This document shows, piece by piece, positions 7,812-17,560 of a DNA stretch of 64,000 nt. Source of the DNA: Allobosea sp. Leaf344 (GTDB lineage Bacteria > Pseudomonadota > Alphaproteobacteria > Rhizobiales > Beijerinckiaceae); assembly GCF_001426225.1 (NCBI RefSeq), contig NZ_LMRT01000009.1, positions 62,265 through 126,264 on the forward strand, given 5' to 3'. Below the pieces are notes generated by a model that made no database searches, was not told the DNA's origin, and worked only from the letters and a program-made list of their open reading frames with translations. Each line of letters opens with the position of its first letter. Position 1 is the stretch's first letter. The position numbers and the translations under genes were made by a program.

Positions 7812-9512
7812 ATGATGAGCCGATTTGCCGCTGCCCTGATCCTGGCGCCTGGCCTCGCTTCCGCCGCGGAGGTCGATCTCGCGAGCCGGATCGACCGGGT
7901 CACGGTCTATCCGGATGGGGCGGTAGTGACGCGGCTCGGCCGGGCGGAACTCTTGGCCGGATCCTCCCAGCTGGTGCTGCGCGGGCTGCCGGCCACGATC
8001 GACCCCGCCTCGATCCGCGTCGAGGCACGGGGCGACGGCTCCTTCGCCATCGGTGCCGTGGACGTCAGGCTCGTGCCGGGCGATGCGCGGGCCGGGCTGG
8101 ACCAGACGATCGAGGCCAAGCTCAAGGCGCTGCGCGAGGAAAAGGCGGGGCTGGAAGGCCAGATCGCCGCCATCGAGGCCAAGCGCGGCACGATCGAGAC
8201 CTTCGCCAAGACCGGTCCCGACAGGCTGGGTCCGGACGGCAAGGCGCTGCCCGTCGCCGATTGGCCGGCGGTCTTCGACGCGATCGGCACGGCTTTGGTC
8301 AAGGTCCAGGCCGAGCTGCGCGGCGTGCGGGTCCGGGTCGAGGACGTCGCGGCCGAGATCGCGGCGCTGGAGCGGGCGCGCCCGCAGCAGGGCAGGCAAG
8401 GCGCGCCGAAGCGGGACGTGACCATCGCGGTCGACGCGCAGAAGCCGGTGGCCGCGGAATTTACCGTCAGCTACCGCGTCTCCGGGGCCGGCTGGACCCC
8501 GCAATACGAGGCGCGGCTGACCACCGCCGGCCAGGACGGCAAGCCCGAGCTCGCCTTCATCCGCCGCGCCGAACTGCGCCAGCGCAGCGGCGAGGCCTGG
8601 AACGACGTCGCGCTCTCCCTCTCCACCACGCGCTCCGCCGGCGGCACGCGCGCCCCGGACCTCCCGCCGCTGCAGGTCCTGTTCTTCGAGCCGCCGGCAC
8701 TGTACGAGACCCGCCGCGGTGCCGCCGCCCCCGCCCCGATGGCCGCCGCCCGCGCCAAGGCCGAGGCCGAGATGGAGGCGGCCAAAAGCCAGCGCCAGGC
8801 CGATTCACGCCCCGCCGAGGTGCAGATGGCCGCCATCGAGGCCGGACCCTACCAGGCGGGCTTCACCGTTCCCGGCCGCGTCAGCGTGCCCGAGGACGGC
8901 ACCTCCAAGACCGTCATCCTCAGCGAAACCCGGCCCGTTCCGACGCTCGGCGCAAGGATCGCGCCGGAGCTCGAGCAGCGCGCCTATCTCGAGGCCGGCT
9001 TCGTCCCGGGCGAGGACGTGCCGCTGCTGCCGGGCGAGGTCCTGCTGCATCGCGACGGCAGCTATATCGGCCGCGGCCGCGTCGGGCTGGTCGCCCCCGG
9101 CGACCGGGTGGAGCTCGGCTTCGGCGCCGACGACCGGCTCAAGGTCACCCGCGCCCCGCTGCGCCGCCGCGAGAGCGAGGCCGGCTGGATCGGCCAGACC
9201 CGCACCGATCTGCGCGAATTCCGCACGGTGGTGAAGAGCCTGCACGCCCAGCCGGTGAAGATCACCGTGACCGAGCGCATTCCCTTCTCGGAGAACAGCG
9301 CGATCGCCGTCGAGCTCCTGCCCGCGACGACGCCGCCGGCGGAGAAGCAGGTCGCCGACAAGCGCGGCGTTCTGGCCTGGACCTTCGACCTCGCCCCCGC
9401 CGCGGAAAAGGAGATCAGACTGTCCTACCGCATCAAATGGCCGGGAGACCGCGAGCTGACCTATGAGGCGCAGGACCAGCCGGTCCCCGTGCCCCTGCCG
9501 ATGCCGCGATAG
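7812..9512 (+). CDS. DUF4139 domain protein (MuiA-like), exported
   Basis: A 566-residue protein with a cleavable signal peptide (MMSRFAAALILAPGLASAA). It has an N-terminal beta domain (RIDRVTVYPDGAVVTR), a coiled-coil region (about 100-190) rich in Glu, Lys and Ala, and a C-terminal DUF4139 part with the typical SYRVSGAGWTPQYEARL stretch. A low-complexity Ala/Lys/Glu linker lies around 310-345. Relatives are called mucoidy-inhibitor MuiA family proteins, but their function is unproven. Two adjacent ATGs (7812, 7815) are both possible starts. Confidence 0.85.
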   Translation: MMSRFAAALILAPGLASAAEVDLASRIDRVTVYPDGAVVTRLGRAELLAGSSQLVLRGLPATIDPASIRVEARGDGSFAIGAVDVRLVPGDARAGLDQTIEAKLKALREEKAGLEGQIAAIEAKRGTIETFAKTGPDRLGPDGKALPVADWPAVFDAIGTALVKVQAELRGVRVRVEDVAAEIAALERARPQQGRQGAPKRDVTIAVDAQKPVAAEFTVSYRVSGAGWTPQYEARLTTAGQDGKPELAFIRRAELRQRSGEAWNDVALSLSTTRSAGGTRAPDLPPLQVLFFEPPALYETRRGAAAPAPMAAARAKAEAEMEAAKSQRQADSRPAEVQMAAIEAGPYQAGFTVPGRVSVPEDGTSKTVILSETRPVPTLGARIAPELEQRAYLEAGFVPGEDVPLLPGEVLLHRDGSYIGRGRVGLVAPGDRVELGFGADDRLKVTRAPLRRRESEAGWIGQTRTDLREFRTVVKSLHAQPVKITVTERIPFSENSAIAVELLPATTPPAEKQVADKRGVLAWTFDLAPAAEKEIRLSYRIKWPGDRELTYEAQDQPVPVPLPMPR

Positions 9513-9600
9513 GCCTGGGTCGGGCCCGTCCGGACGCCCCGCAGGAGAGGCGCGACCGGGCCGGCGGGCCCGCCGCCGGCAGCTCCGCCCTTGACCTCGC

Positions 9601-9666
9601 AGCCCTCTTGGCTCAAGAGGGCTTGCAAGAACCAGCCTTCGAACCCCGGTCCTGGCCGGGGTTTTT
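9601..9666 (+). terminator. Hairpin plus intrinsic terminator after the DUF4139 gene
   Basis: A perfect 10-bp stem (AGCCCTCTTG/CAAGAGGGCT, 9601-9623) is followed by an AACCCCGG/CCGGGGTT stem (9642-9663) running into a short U-tract. The second is a textbook intrinsic terminator. It insulates purA from the upstream gene. The region 9667-9735 holds the purA leader only. Confidence 0.75.
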
Positions 9667-9735
9667 GATGAACGCGGCGCTTGCGCAGACGAGTTCGAAC
9701 AGCAACGCACGCAAGGCAAGCGGGACTTAAAACCC

Positions 9736-11028
9736 ATGGCGAATGTGGTGGTGGTCGGCGCCCAATGGGGCGACGAGGGCAAGGGCAAGATCGTCGACTG
9801 GCTGTCGAGCCAGGCCGATGTGGTGGTGCGTTTCCAGGGCGGCCATAATGCCGGGCATACGCTCGTCATCGACGGCAATGTCTACAAGCTCTCGCTGCTG
9901 CCCTCGGGCATCGTCCGCCCGGGCAAGCTCTCCGTCATCGGCAATGGCGTGGTGGTCGATCCCTGGCATCTGGTCGAGGAAATCGCCAAGCTGCGCGCCC
10001 AGTCCGTCGCGATCACCCCGGATAATCTGCGCATCGCCGATAATGCGACGCTGATCCTGCCGCTCCACCGCGAGCTCGACCATTTCCGCGAGACCTCCAA
10101 CGCGACGCTGAAGATCGGCACGACCAAGCGCGGCATCGGCCCCGCCTATGAGGACAAGGTCGGCCGCCGCGCCATCCGCGTCATCGATCTCAAGGATCCC
10201 GCGATCCTCGAGGCCAAGATCGAGCGTCTGCTGGCGCATCACAACGCGCTGCGCCGCGGGCTGGGCATCGCCGAGGTCGATGGCGGCGAGCTGCTCGGCC
10301 AGCTCAAGGCGATCGCCCCCGAGATCCTGCCCTTCGCCGACACGGTCTGGGCGCTGCTCGACGGGCAGAAGCGGGCCGGCAGGCGCATCCTCTTCGAAGG
10401 CGCGCAGGGCGCGCTGCTCGATGTCGACCACGGCACCTACCCCTTTGTCACCTCCTCCAACATCGTCGCCGGCCAGGCCGCGACCGGCTCCGGGCTCGGC
10501 CCCTCCGCCGTCGGCTATGTCCTGGGCATCGCCAAGGCCTATACGACACGCGTCGGCGAAGGCCCCTTCCCGACCGAGCTGCATGACGAGATCGGCGAGC
10601 TGATCGGACAGAAGGGCAAGGAATTCGGCGTCGTCACCGGGCGCAAGCGCCGCTGCGGCTGGTTCGACGCCTGCCTCGTCCGCCAGACCGTGAAGACCTC
10701 GGGCATCGACGGGATCGCCCTGACCAAGCTCGATATTCTCGACGGCTTCAGCGAGATCAAGGTCTGCACGGGCTACAGGCTCGACGGCGCGGTGCTGGAG
10801 CATCTGCCGGCCGGCCAGAGCGACCAGGCCCGCGTCGAGCCGATCTACGAGACGATCCAGGGCTGGGAAGGCTCCACCGCCAATGCCCGTTCCTGGGCCG
10901 ATCTGCCGGCCCAGGCCATCAAATATGTCCGCCGCATCGAGGAGCTGATCGGTGCCACCGTCGCCGTGCTCTCGACCAGCCCGGAGCGGGACGACACGAT
11001 CCTCGTCCATAATCCATTCGAGGGTTGA
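9736..11028 (+). CDS. purA: Adenylosuccinate synthetase
   Basis: GTP-dependent condensation of IMP and aspartate to adenylosuccinate, the first committed step to AMP. The 430-residue length is normal. The N-terminal GTP loop GDEGKGK is at 12-18 with catalytic Asp13, and His41 lies in GGHNAGHT. Signature blocks [22 protein letters not shown] and [10 protein letters not shown] are present but are only quoted here in part as landmarks. It has its own transcript start region after the terminator; the next gene begins 31 nt downstream on the same strand. Confidence 0.97.
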   Translation: MANVVVVGAQWGDEGKGKIVDWLSSQADVVVRFQGGHNAGHTLVIDGNVYKLSLLPSGIVRPGKLSVIGNGVVVDPWHLVEEIAKLRAQSVAITPDNLRIADNATLILPLHRELDHFRETSNATLKIGTTKRGIGPAYEDKVGRRAIRVIDLKDPAILEAKIERLLAHHNALRRGLGIAEVDGGELLGQLKAIAPEILPFADTVWALLDGQKRAGRRILFEGAQGALLDVDHGTYPFVTSSNIVAGQAATGSGLGPSAVGYVLGIAKAYTTRVGEGPFPTELHDEIGELIGQKGKEFGVVTGRKRRCGWFDACLVRQTVKTSGIDGIALTKLDILDGFSEIKVCTGYRLDGAVLEHLPAGQSDQARVEPIYETIQGWEGSTANARSWADLPAQAIKYVRRIEELIGATVAVLSTSPERDDTILVHNPFEG

Positions 11029-11059
11029 CGCGGCTCCCCAACATCGACAAGTGAGGCCC

Positions 11060-12340
11060 ATGGCCGATTTCTATCCCATCCTGGCGCGGGCGGTTGCCGG
11101 CTTGGCCGATCAATCGCCGGAGGCGCGGCGGGCGATCTACGACCGGGCCAGGAACGCACTCGTCACCCAGCTCCGCAGCCTCGACCCGCCCTTGGGCGAG
11201 GCCGAGATCATGCGCGAGCGGCTGGCGCTGGACGAGGCCGTGACACGGATCGAGGCCGATTACGGCGATGCGCCGCAGCCGCAGCCGGGCGGAACCATGA
11301 TCCGCGAGCGGGCACCGGAGCCCGAGCGCGAGCCGGAACCCGCAGCGGAGCCGGCGGAGGCGCTCGAGCCCCCGGCCGAGAGCGAGCCGCCGCAGCCGAT
11401 CAGCCCGCCCCTGCCGCCGCGGCCCGCGCCGTCTCCCGCCCGGGCGCTGCCGGCCGGCGAAGACGGCTTCGCCGGCGATCCTTCCGAGATCGCGGAGACG
11501 CAGCCGAACCGGCCGCGCATCGCTCCGCCACGCGAGAAGCGGGTCAAGCCGGGCCATGTCCGCACCGCCATCGTCAGCGTCGGGGTTGCGATCGCCGTCG
11601 CCGCGATCGCCGGCGCGGCCTATTACGTCAACAAGGTCGCCCCGCCCGAGACCGCCCAGCAGCGCCCGCGCGCGGAGGCACCGGCCCAGCCGGCGCAGCC
11701 CGACAATGCCGGCAAGCTGAACGACCGCGTCGGCGAGGCGCCGGCCCAGCCGCAGCGACCGGCGGCCGGCACCGGCGCCGCGACCGGCAGCGAGGTCGCC
11801 GTCGCGCAGCGCGCCATCCTCTACACCGAGGTGGCGGACAATCCGCAGCAGCCCCGGGCGATCAACGGCCGCGTCTTCTGGCGGCTCGACAGCGAAAGCG
11901 CCGGCCAGGGCCGCCCGGTCGAGACCATCGTCCGGGCGACGCTGGAAGTCGCCGAAGCGGGGCTCGGCCTCGATTTCACCATCCGGCGCAACACCGACAA
12001 CGCCTTCCCCGCCTCGCACATCATCGGGCTGCGCTTCACCAGCACCGGGCCGCAGGTCTCGGAAGCGGTGCGCGAGGTCGGCGTGCCGCAGTTCAAGATC
12101 GAGGAGGGCGAGCGCGGCGCGCCGCTATCGGCGATCAATTCGGCGCTCGGCGAGAATCTCTTCGTCGCCGCTCTGTCCAATGTGCCGATCGAGATCGAGC
12201 GCAATATCGAGCTGATCCTGAACCGCAACTGGATCGATATCCCGATCCGCTTCGCCTCCGGCCGCCGCGGGATCATCACCTTCGAAAAGGGGATCCCGGG
12301 CAATCAGGTGCTCACCGACGCCTTCAGCCGCTGGCGCTGA
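11060..12340 (+). CDS. Membrane-anchored protein of unknown function
   Basis: A 426-residue protein with three parts. The N-terminus (about 1-75) is a conserved helical segment (MADFYPILARAVAGL...) common in Hyphomicrobiales. Then comes a long Pro/Glu/Ala-rich linker (about 75-165), and one transmembrane helix (about 172-194). The C-terminal domain (about 255-426) is beta-rich. Similar proteins are sometimes mislabelled as CheA-like; no kinase motif is visible. Start at an ATG after GTGAGG. Its place behind purA suggests read-through co-expression. Confidence 0.75.
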   Translation: MADFYPILARAVAGLADQSPEARRAIYDRARNALVTQLRSLDPPLGEAEIMRERLALDEAVTRIEADYGDAPQPQPGGTMIRERAPEPEREPEPAAEPAEALEPPAESEPPQPISPPLPPRPAPSPARALPAGEDGFAGDPSEIAETQPNRPRIAPPREKRVKPGHVRTAIVSVGVAIAVAAIAGAAYYVNKVAPPETAQQRPRAEAPAQPAQPDNAGKLNDRVGEAPAQPQRPAAGTGAATGSEVAVAQRAILYTEVADNPQQPRAINGRVFWRLDSESAGQGRPVETIVRATLEVAEAGLGLDFTIRRNTDNAFPASHIIGLRFTSTGPQVSEAVREVGVPQFKIEEGERGAPLSAINSALGENLFVAALSNVPIEIERNIELILNRNWIDIPIRFASGRRGIITFEKGIPGNQVLTDAFSRWR

Positions 12341-12350
12341 GCCTGTCGGG

Positions 12351-13325
12351 TCAGCTGCGCCGGGCCGCGGCGAAGCGCGCCGCGTCGCGCAGCATGTCGG
12401 CCTCGCCGCCGAACGCAGCCAGCGCCGCCACCGCCTGCTCGCCCAGCCTGTCGCGCTCGCGCCTGGCCTCGGCGAGCCCGAGCGCGGCCACCAGCGTCGC
12501 CTTGCCCCGGTCCTGGTCCTTGGCCGTCGCCTTGCCGAGCTCCTCCGGCGTCGCCTCGACGTCCAGAATATCGTCGGCGACCTGGAAGGCGGTGCCGAGC
12601 GCCCTGCCATAGGCCAGAAGGGCCGCCCGCTCCCGCGGACCCGCCCCGCCGAGAATGGCGCCCACCTCGACGCTCGCCGCCAGCAGCGCCCCGGTCTTCA
12701 TCGCCTGCAGCCGGCGGATCGCCTCGGGCTGCAGGCGCTGCGGCACCCCGCCGGCGAAGCGCCCCTCGGCTTCGAGATCGATCATCTGCCCGCCCGCCAT
12801 GCCGCCGAGCCCCGAGGCCCGCGCAAGGGCGAGCACCAGCGCCGCCCGGATCTCGCCGGAGCCATGGGTCGCCGGATCGGCCATCACGTCGAAAGCCAGG
12901 GTCAACAGGCCGTCGCCGGCGAGGATCGCCGTGGCTTCGTCGAAGGCCCTGTGCACGGTTGGCTTTCCGCGGCGCAGATCGTCATCATCCATCGCCGGGA
13001 GGTCGTCGTGAACGAGCGAATAGCAATGCACCAGCTCGAGCGCCGCCCCGGCCCGCAGCGCCTGCCGGCGCGGGACCTGGAACAGCGCCGCCGTCTCCAC
13101 CGCCAGGAACGGCCGCAGCCTTTTGCCGCCGCCCAGACTGCCGTGCCGCATCGCCGCGAGCAGGACCGGCGGCCGGGCGATCTCGCCCTGCAGCGGCTCC
13201 GGCCCGAGCAGCGCGTCGAGCAGCGCCTCGATCTCGGCGGCGGTCTCGGCCAGGCCTTCCGCCAGGGCCCGTCGCCCCGGCGCGTCGCCCGCGCCTGCGG
13301 AACTCTCTCCCAGCGTGGAACTCAT
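12351..13325 (-). CDS. ispA: Polyprenyl (farnesyl/geranyl) diphosphate synthase
   Basis: Condenses isopentenyl diphosphate with allylic diphosphates to make the C15 (or C10) isoprenoid precursor. The 324-residue protein carries the first aspartate-rich motif in VHDDLPAMDDDDLRRG and the second, DDILD, near residue 240. GGKRLRP supplies the IPP-binding residues. The insertion in the first Asp motif is typical of bacterial FPP synthases. Start chosen at MSSTLGESS; the ribosome site is weak, and a start 20 codons further upstream is possible. It converges on the preceding gene with only 10 bp between stops. Confidence 0.9.
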   Translation of the reverse strand: MSSTLGESSAGAGDAPGRRALAEGLAETAAEIEALLDALLGPEPLQGEIARPPVLLAAMRHGSLGGGKRLRPFLAVETAALFQVPRRQALRAGAALELVHCYSLVHDDLPAMDDDDLRRGKPTVHRAFDEATAILAGDGLLTLAFDVMADPATHGSGEIRAALVLALARASGLGGMAGGQMIDLEAEGRFAGGVPQRLQPEAIRRLQAMKTGALLAASVEVGAILGGAGPRERAALLAYGRALGTAFQVADDILDVEATPEELGKATAKDQDRGKATLVAALGLAEARRERDRLGEQAVAALAAFGGEADMLRDAARFAAARRS

Positions 13326-13417
13326 CGGCCGGTCTCGCGTTCGCTTCGGTTCTGCGGGCTTGCAGGAGTGGGACTTCAGCGTCAAGTCGCCCGCCTGCGG
13401 CGTGGGGGAACGACGCG

Positions 13418-14122
13418 ATGACGGAAGGGCCGACGGCCAGGCGGCGAAGCTTCGTGGCCCGCCTCCTCCGCTGGATGTTCGTCGCTCTGGTGGCGCTCGC
13501 GGCCGCGCTCCTCGTCGGGCTGGTGTTGTTCCGCTTCGCGCCCGCCCCCTCGACGCTGATGATCGGCCGCTGGCTCACTTTGCAGCCGGTCTCGCGCGAC
13601 TGGGTTCCGCTCCGGGAGATTTCGCCGCAGCTGATCCGCGCCGTGGTCGCCGCCGAGGACCAGCGCTTCTGCCAGCATCGCGGGGTCGATTGGGTCGAGC
13701 TCAACGCCGTGCTGGAGGATGAGGACGGGCCGAGCCGCGGCGCCTCGACGCTGACGATGCAGACCGCCAAGAACGTCTTCCTCTGGCCCGGCCGCTCCTA
13801 TCTGCGCAAGGCGCTGGAAATTCCGCTGGCCATGGCGATCGATGTCGCCTGGCCGAAGCAGCGGATCATGGAGGTCTATCTGAACGTCGCCGAATGGGGC
13901 GAGGGCGTCTTCGGCGCCGAGGCCGCGGCGCAGCTTTATTTCGGCAAGCCGGCCGCCGATCTCTCGGCACAGGAGGCCGCGCGCCTCGCCGGGGCGTTGC
14001 CGAACCCGATCCTGCGCAACCCCGCGCGCCCGAGCCGCAGCCTGGTCTCGGCCGCCGGGCGGGTGCAGCGCCGCGTCGGGCAATTGGGACCGCTCGGGGA
14101 CTGCGCCATCCCCGGCCGATGA
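13418..14122 (+). CDS. mtgA: Monofunctional biosynthetic peptidoglycan transglycosylase
   Basis: Polymerises lipid II into glycan strands at the inner membrane. The 234-residue protein has one N-terminal transmembrane helix (about 18-42) and a GT51 domain. The catalytic glutamate lies in AAEDQRFCQHRGVD; the second conserved block is GASTLTMQTAKN, and the third is KQRIMEVYLNVAEWG. Start ATG follows GGGGGAA. It is divergent from ispA, 92 bp apart. Confidence 0.95.
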   Translation: MTEGPTARRRSFVARLLRWMFVALVALAAALLVGLVLFRFAPAPSTLMIGRWLTLQPVSRDWVPLREISPQLIRAVVAAEDQRFCQHRGVDWVELNAVLEDEDGPSRGASTLTMQTAKNVFLWPGRSYLRKALEIPLAMAIDVAWPKQRIMEVYLNVAEWGEGVFGAEAAAQLYFGKPAADLSAQEAARLAGALPNPILRNPARPSRSLVSAAGRVQRRVGQLGPLGDCAIPGR

Positions 14123-14261
14123 GCCGATTGCGTGAATTCGGGGCTAGCCACCGCGCGCCGGAGCGTGTATGGGCAACGCCTCACGAGATTGATCCGTCGT
14201 CGTGACGGTTGCGCTGCCGCTTCGGCCCGCGCTTCCGGACGGCGGCATGATGGAGAGTACC

Positions 14262-14447
14262 ATGGCCGTTCCGAAGAGAAAGACTTCGCCGTCGAAGCGC
14301 GGCATGCGCCGCTCGGCAGATGCGCTGAAGCAGCCGACCTATATCGAAGACAAGAACTCCGGCGAACTGCGCCGCCCGCATCATGTCGACCTGAAGAGCG
14401 GCATGTATCGCGGTCGCCAGGTGCTGAAGGCCAAGTCCGAGGCCTGA
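14262..14447 (+). CDS. rpmF: 50S ribosomal protein L32
   Basis: A 61-residue basic protein beginning [18 protein letters not shown], the universal L32 start. It lacks the two CxxC zinc pairs found in other L32 forms, as is usual in alphaproteobacteria. The ATG is preceded by GGAGAG. A strong terminator follows 65 nt downstream, so it is probably a single-gene transcript. Confidence 0.97.
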   Translation: MAVPKRKTSPSKRGMRRSADALKQPTYIEDKNSGELRRPHHVDLKSGMYRGRQVLKAKSEA

Positions 14448-14511
14448 GCCAGGCCCGAGGTCTGAGCCGTAGGCGCCCTTCACGGGCCGCACTGCGACAG
14501 CGCTCAAAACT

Positions 14512-14540
14512 AAAAAAGCCGGCCTCGGGGCCGGCTTTTT
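14512..14540. terminator. Bidirectional intrinsic terminator after rpmF
   Basis: A GCCGGCC/GGCCGGC stem with a 4-nt loop is flanked by six As on the left and five Ts on the right. It can therefore stop both rpmF and the small minus-strand gene that ends at 14574. Confidence 0.9.
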
Positions 14541-14573
14541 CCATTGTGCGGGATGGTCGGGACAGCTCGCCGC

Positions 14574-14765
14574 TCAACCGGCTGCGCGCATCCCCCCGCC
14601 CAGCGCCTGCGCCGAGCGGTAGAGCCGCGTCGCGGCCTGCGCCGTGGCACGCTGGCGGCGCGCGAAAGGTCCGATCTCCGCCTGCGAGGCCGCGACCTGC
14701 AGCAGGAGCAGCGCGATCCGCGCTTCCTCGCGGGCTATGGGCTGGTCATCATCCGAAACCGACAT
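14574..14765 (-). CDS. Small conserved-looking protein, unknown function
   Basis: A 63-residue reading frame beginning MSVSDDDQPIAREEA with a strong GGAGAGG ribosome site 3 nt before the ATG region. It is followed by a shared terminator, so it is likely a real gene. The sequence is Ala/Gln/Arg-rich and helical, with no signal peptide or membrane segment. No family recognised. Confidence 0.6.
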   Translation of the reverse strand: MSVSDDDQPIAREEARIALLLLQVAASQAEIGPFARRQRATAQAATRLYRSAQALGGGMRAAG

Positions 14766-14940
14766 GTCCCTCTCCGGCACGCAGGGGCTGCATCGGCCAG
14801 TATTCTGCAAGCGGCCGGCCAAGCTTAACGGGACGTTAAGACGGAATCCTGCATCGTTTCGAGACATCCACCGCTCTGTTCCGGCCTGCCCGACCCGTGG
14901 CCGCGATACCGGTTCATCGCCCGCCCGAGGCAAGGACACG

Positions 14941-16632
14941 ATGCATTCGCCTTCGATTCTCGCCCCGAGTGACACGGCGGAGCTGGACCCGCGCCGTCTG
15001 CTCTCCTCGATCGGCGAAGTCGTCTACACCTGGGATATCGCCAGCGACGCGCTGATCTGGGGCCCCAACGCCGCCGAGGTGCTGGGGCCGGTGCCGGAGG
15101 CGGCGATGCAGCGGGGCCTCGCTTTCGCCGGGCTCGTCGAACCCGGCAGCGGCCGCAGCCGCTACGACGCCATCTTCTCCTCCAACGGCCATGACCAGGG
15201 CGACGGCGTGGTCTTCCGCACCCGTTACGCCGCGGATCTCGCCGGCCGCAAGATGTGGATCGAGGATGCCGGCCGCTGGTTCGCCGGCCTCGACGGCAGG
15301 CCGGCCTGCGCGCGCGGCGTGCTGCGGCTGGAGCGCTCGGTCAAGGCCGACGAGCTTAACCGCACCACGGGCGAGCTCTGCGACCGCTCCGCGCTGGTGG
15401 AGCGCGTCGAGGCGACCCTGGCGGAGCATCTCCCGGCCGAGCGCGTCGTCGTCGTCCTCATCGCCGCCATCGACGAGCTGACCCGGCTGAACGATGATTT
15501 CGGCCATGAGGCCACGGACGCCATCATCGGCGTGGTTCAGGACCGGCTGCGTTCGGTGATGCGCCGCCGCGACCATCTCGTCCGCTATTCCGGCAACCGC
15601 TTCGCGATCCTCCTGACCGGCTGCCCGCAGAACCAGGTCGAATCGGCCGCGCGCCGCTTCACCAAGGCCGTCGCCCAGGCCGCGATCGAGACCGCCCATG
15701 GCATCGCGCTGGCGCGGCTGCGGATCGGCGCCGCGATCGCCCCCGACCTCTCCTCCCATGCCGGGACGCTGGTCGCGGCGGCGGAGAATGCCCTCTCCCA
15801 CGCCAAGGCCGGAGCCATCGACGCCGCGGTGATCGCGCGGCGCGGCGACATCCGCGAACACGCCGTCGAGAAGGCGGGGCTCGACCAGCAGGCAGTCGCC
15901 GCGCTCAACGAGCGCCGCGTACAGCTGGCGCTGCAGCCCGTGGTCACGGCGATCGGCCGGGAGGTGGCGTTCCAGGAGGCCCTGCTGCGCGTGGGCCGGG
16001 GGCCGGATGGCCTGTTCTTCGCCCCGGCTGAACTCGTGCCGATGCTGGAGCGCCGCGGCCTCGTGCGGCTGTTCGACCACCGCGTGCTGGAGCTGGCGGT
16101 CGATCTCATGACCTCGGATCAGAGCCTCACCCTGTCGCTCAACGTCTCGCCGCAATCGCTGACCGATCCGGAATGGCTCGAGGCCTTCGTCGCCTTCACC
16201 AATGCCTCGCGCGGCCTCGGCTCCCGGCTGATCGTCGAGATCACCGAGACCGCGACGATCGACGACCCGCAGCGCATCGCCAGGCTGCTGGGGGCGATCA
16301 AGGCCCAGGGCGCCCGCATCGCCATCGATGATTTCGGCGCCGGCCACACCTCCCTGCGGCATCTGCGCGAATTCCCGATCGACATCCTCAAGCTGGACGG
16401 CGCCTTCACGCAGAATCTGCGGCGCTCGACCGATGACCGCTTCTATGTCCGCACCCTGATCGATCTCGCGCGCCATCTCGAGGTCGAGACGGTGGCGGAA
16501 TGGGTGGATGAGGAGGTCCAGGCCAGGATGCTGGCCGATTGGGGCGTCACCTATCTCCAGGGCCACCTGCTCGGCAAGGCCGAGCTCTGGCCGCTGGCGC
16601 CGCAGGCCCCGAGGCGCCAGACGGCCTGCTGA
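14941..16632 (+). CDS. EAL-domain c-di-GMP phosphodiesterase with degenerate GGDEF
   Basis: A 563-residue cytoplasmic protein: PAS-like N-terminus (about 20-130), GGDEF domain (about 145-290) and EAL domain (about 305-545). The GGDEF signature is replaced by SGNRF in RYSGNRFAILL, so it should not make c-di-GMP, though it could bind GTP and regulate. The EAL domain keeps EALLR, LNVSP, VEITE, AIDDFGAGH, KLDG and AEWVDEE, so it is probably an active phosphodiesterase. Start ATG follows AAGGAC. No transmembrane helix is seen. The ligand of the PAS-like part is unknown. Confidence 0.9.
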   Translation: MHSPSILAPSDTAELDPRRLLSSIGEVVYTWDIASDALIWGPNAAEVLGPVPEAAMQRGLAFAGLVEPGSGRSRYDAIFSSNGHDQGDGVVFRTRYAADLAGRKMWIEDAGRWFAGLDGRPACARGVLRLERSVKADELNRTTGELCDRSALVERVEATLAEHLPAERVVVVLIAAIDELTRLNDDFGHEATDAIIGVVQDRLRSVMRRRDHLVRYSGNRFAILLTGCPQNQVESAARRFTKAVAQAAIETAHGIALARLRIGAAIAPDLSSHAGTLVAAAENALSHAKAGAIDAAVIARRGDIREHAVEKAGLDQQAVAALNERRVQLALQPVVTAIGREVAFQEALLRVGRGPDGLFFAPAELVPMLERRGLVRLFDHRVLELAVDLMTSDQSLTLSLNVSPQSLTDPEWLEAFVAFTNASRGLGSRLIVEITETATIDDPQRIARLLGAIKAQGARIAIDDFGAGHTSLRHLREFPIDILKLDGAFTQNLRRSTDDRFYVRTLIDLARHLEVETVAEWVDEEVQARMLADWGVTYLQGHLLGKAELWPLAPQAPRRQTAC

Positions 16633-16667
16633 TCCCAGGGCGATCTCCGCCCCGGGCCGGCTTGCGG

Positions 16668-17252
16668 CTAGCGTCCGGAGAGCTTGTCCAGCCGCTCGCG
16701 CATCTCGTTCAGCTCGCGCTTGAGATCGCCGAGATCATCGGGCTTGCTCGTGCCGGCCGCCTCTTCCTTCGCCTTGGCCGCCATGGCCGCGAAGGGATTG
16801 AACATGCGGAAGGCCTCGGTGAAGATCGTCATATTGGCCCGCGTCTGGGCCTGGATCGCATCGAGCGCCCCGGCGCTGAAGGGCGCCGTCCCGAAGGCCT
16901 TCGACATCTGCTCGCGGAACTGATTCTGCTCCTTCAGCAGGTTGTCCATGGAGAATTCGAGATAGCGCGGGACCAGCCCCTGCATGCTGTCGCCATAGAA
17001 GCGGATCAGCTGGCGCAGGAAGGTGGTGGGCAGGAGGTTCTGGCCCTCCTTGGCCTCTTCGTCGAAGATGATCTGGGCGAGCACCGAGCGGGTGATGTCG
17101 TCGCCGGATTTGGCGTCATAGACCACGAAATCCTCGCCGCCGCGGACCAGCCCGGCCAGATCCTCCAGAGTGACATAGGAACTCGTGCCCGTGTGATAGA
17201 GCCTGCGATTGGCGTATTTCTTGATGACGGTCGGTTCTTTGTCGCTGGCCAT
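16668..17252 (-). CDS. phaR: Polyhydroxyalkanoate synthesis repressor PhaR
   Basis: A DNA- and PHB-binding regulator of 194 residues. The N-terminal PHB/PHA accumulation regulator DNA-binding domain begins at IKKYANRRLYHTGTSSYVTL, followed by a PHB-binding helical region (about 70-150) and a Leu-rich C-terminal coiled coil (LKRELNEMRERLDKL). Start ATG at MASDKEPTV. It is divergent from phaA, which it is likely to control along with phasin genes elsewhere, as known for the family. Confidence 0.94.
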   Translation of the reverse strand: MASDKEPTVIKKYANRRLYHTGTSSYVTLEDLAGLVRGGEDFVVYDAKSGDDITRSVLAQIIFDEEAKEGQNLLPTTFLRQLIRFYGDSMQGLVPRYLEFSMDNLLKEQNQFREQMSKAFGTAPFSAGALDAIQAQTRANMTIFTEAFRMFNPFAAMAAKAKEEAAGTSKPDDLGDLKRELNEMRERLDKLSGR

Positions 17253-17560
17253 CACTATCCCGCATGACGTTGGCCCGCGCCCGGACGCAAGATCGCGGCC
17301 GGGCGGAACGGTGTCCTGGCCGAGACGATAGCCGCTCGGGCGCCTGCCGCAAGTTTTTTGAGCGTGCGATGCAAAATTCGGCTGGCGGAGCAAGCGCTTC
17401 TGCCCGTCCCTGCGGCATTTGATCCGCATCAACGCCGAGCGATCCGGCATCCCGCACCTTTCGGCTCACTTGACGCGGCCGCGGCAGGCTTCGAAGGTGC
17501 CGGCGAGCGGCTCGCCCGACACGCAGGAGCGGGCCCACGGTTCAACAGTGAGGATCTCCC
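17253..17560. other. phaR-phaA divergent control region
   Basis: No gene is seen in these 308 bp. TGC-rich patches (TGCGATGCA near 17368 and TGCGGCA near 17411) are candidate PhaR contact sites, since PhaR sites known in other species are TGC/GCA-rich. TTGACG at 17470-17475 could be a -35 for phaA but has no good -10 partner. All of this is by-eye inference. Confidence 0.35.

Noticed and set aside
7745..9466. A 573-codon plus-strand frame
   Set aside because: Shadow of the DUF4139 gene; no signal peptide or recognisable domain.
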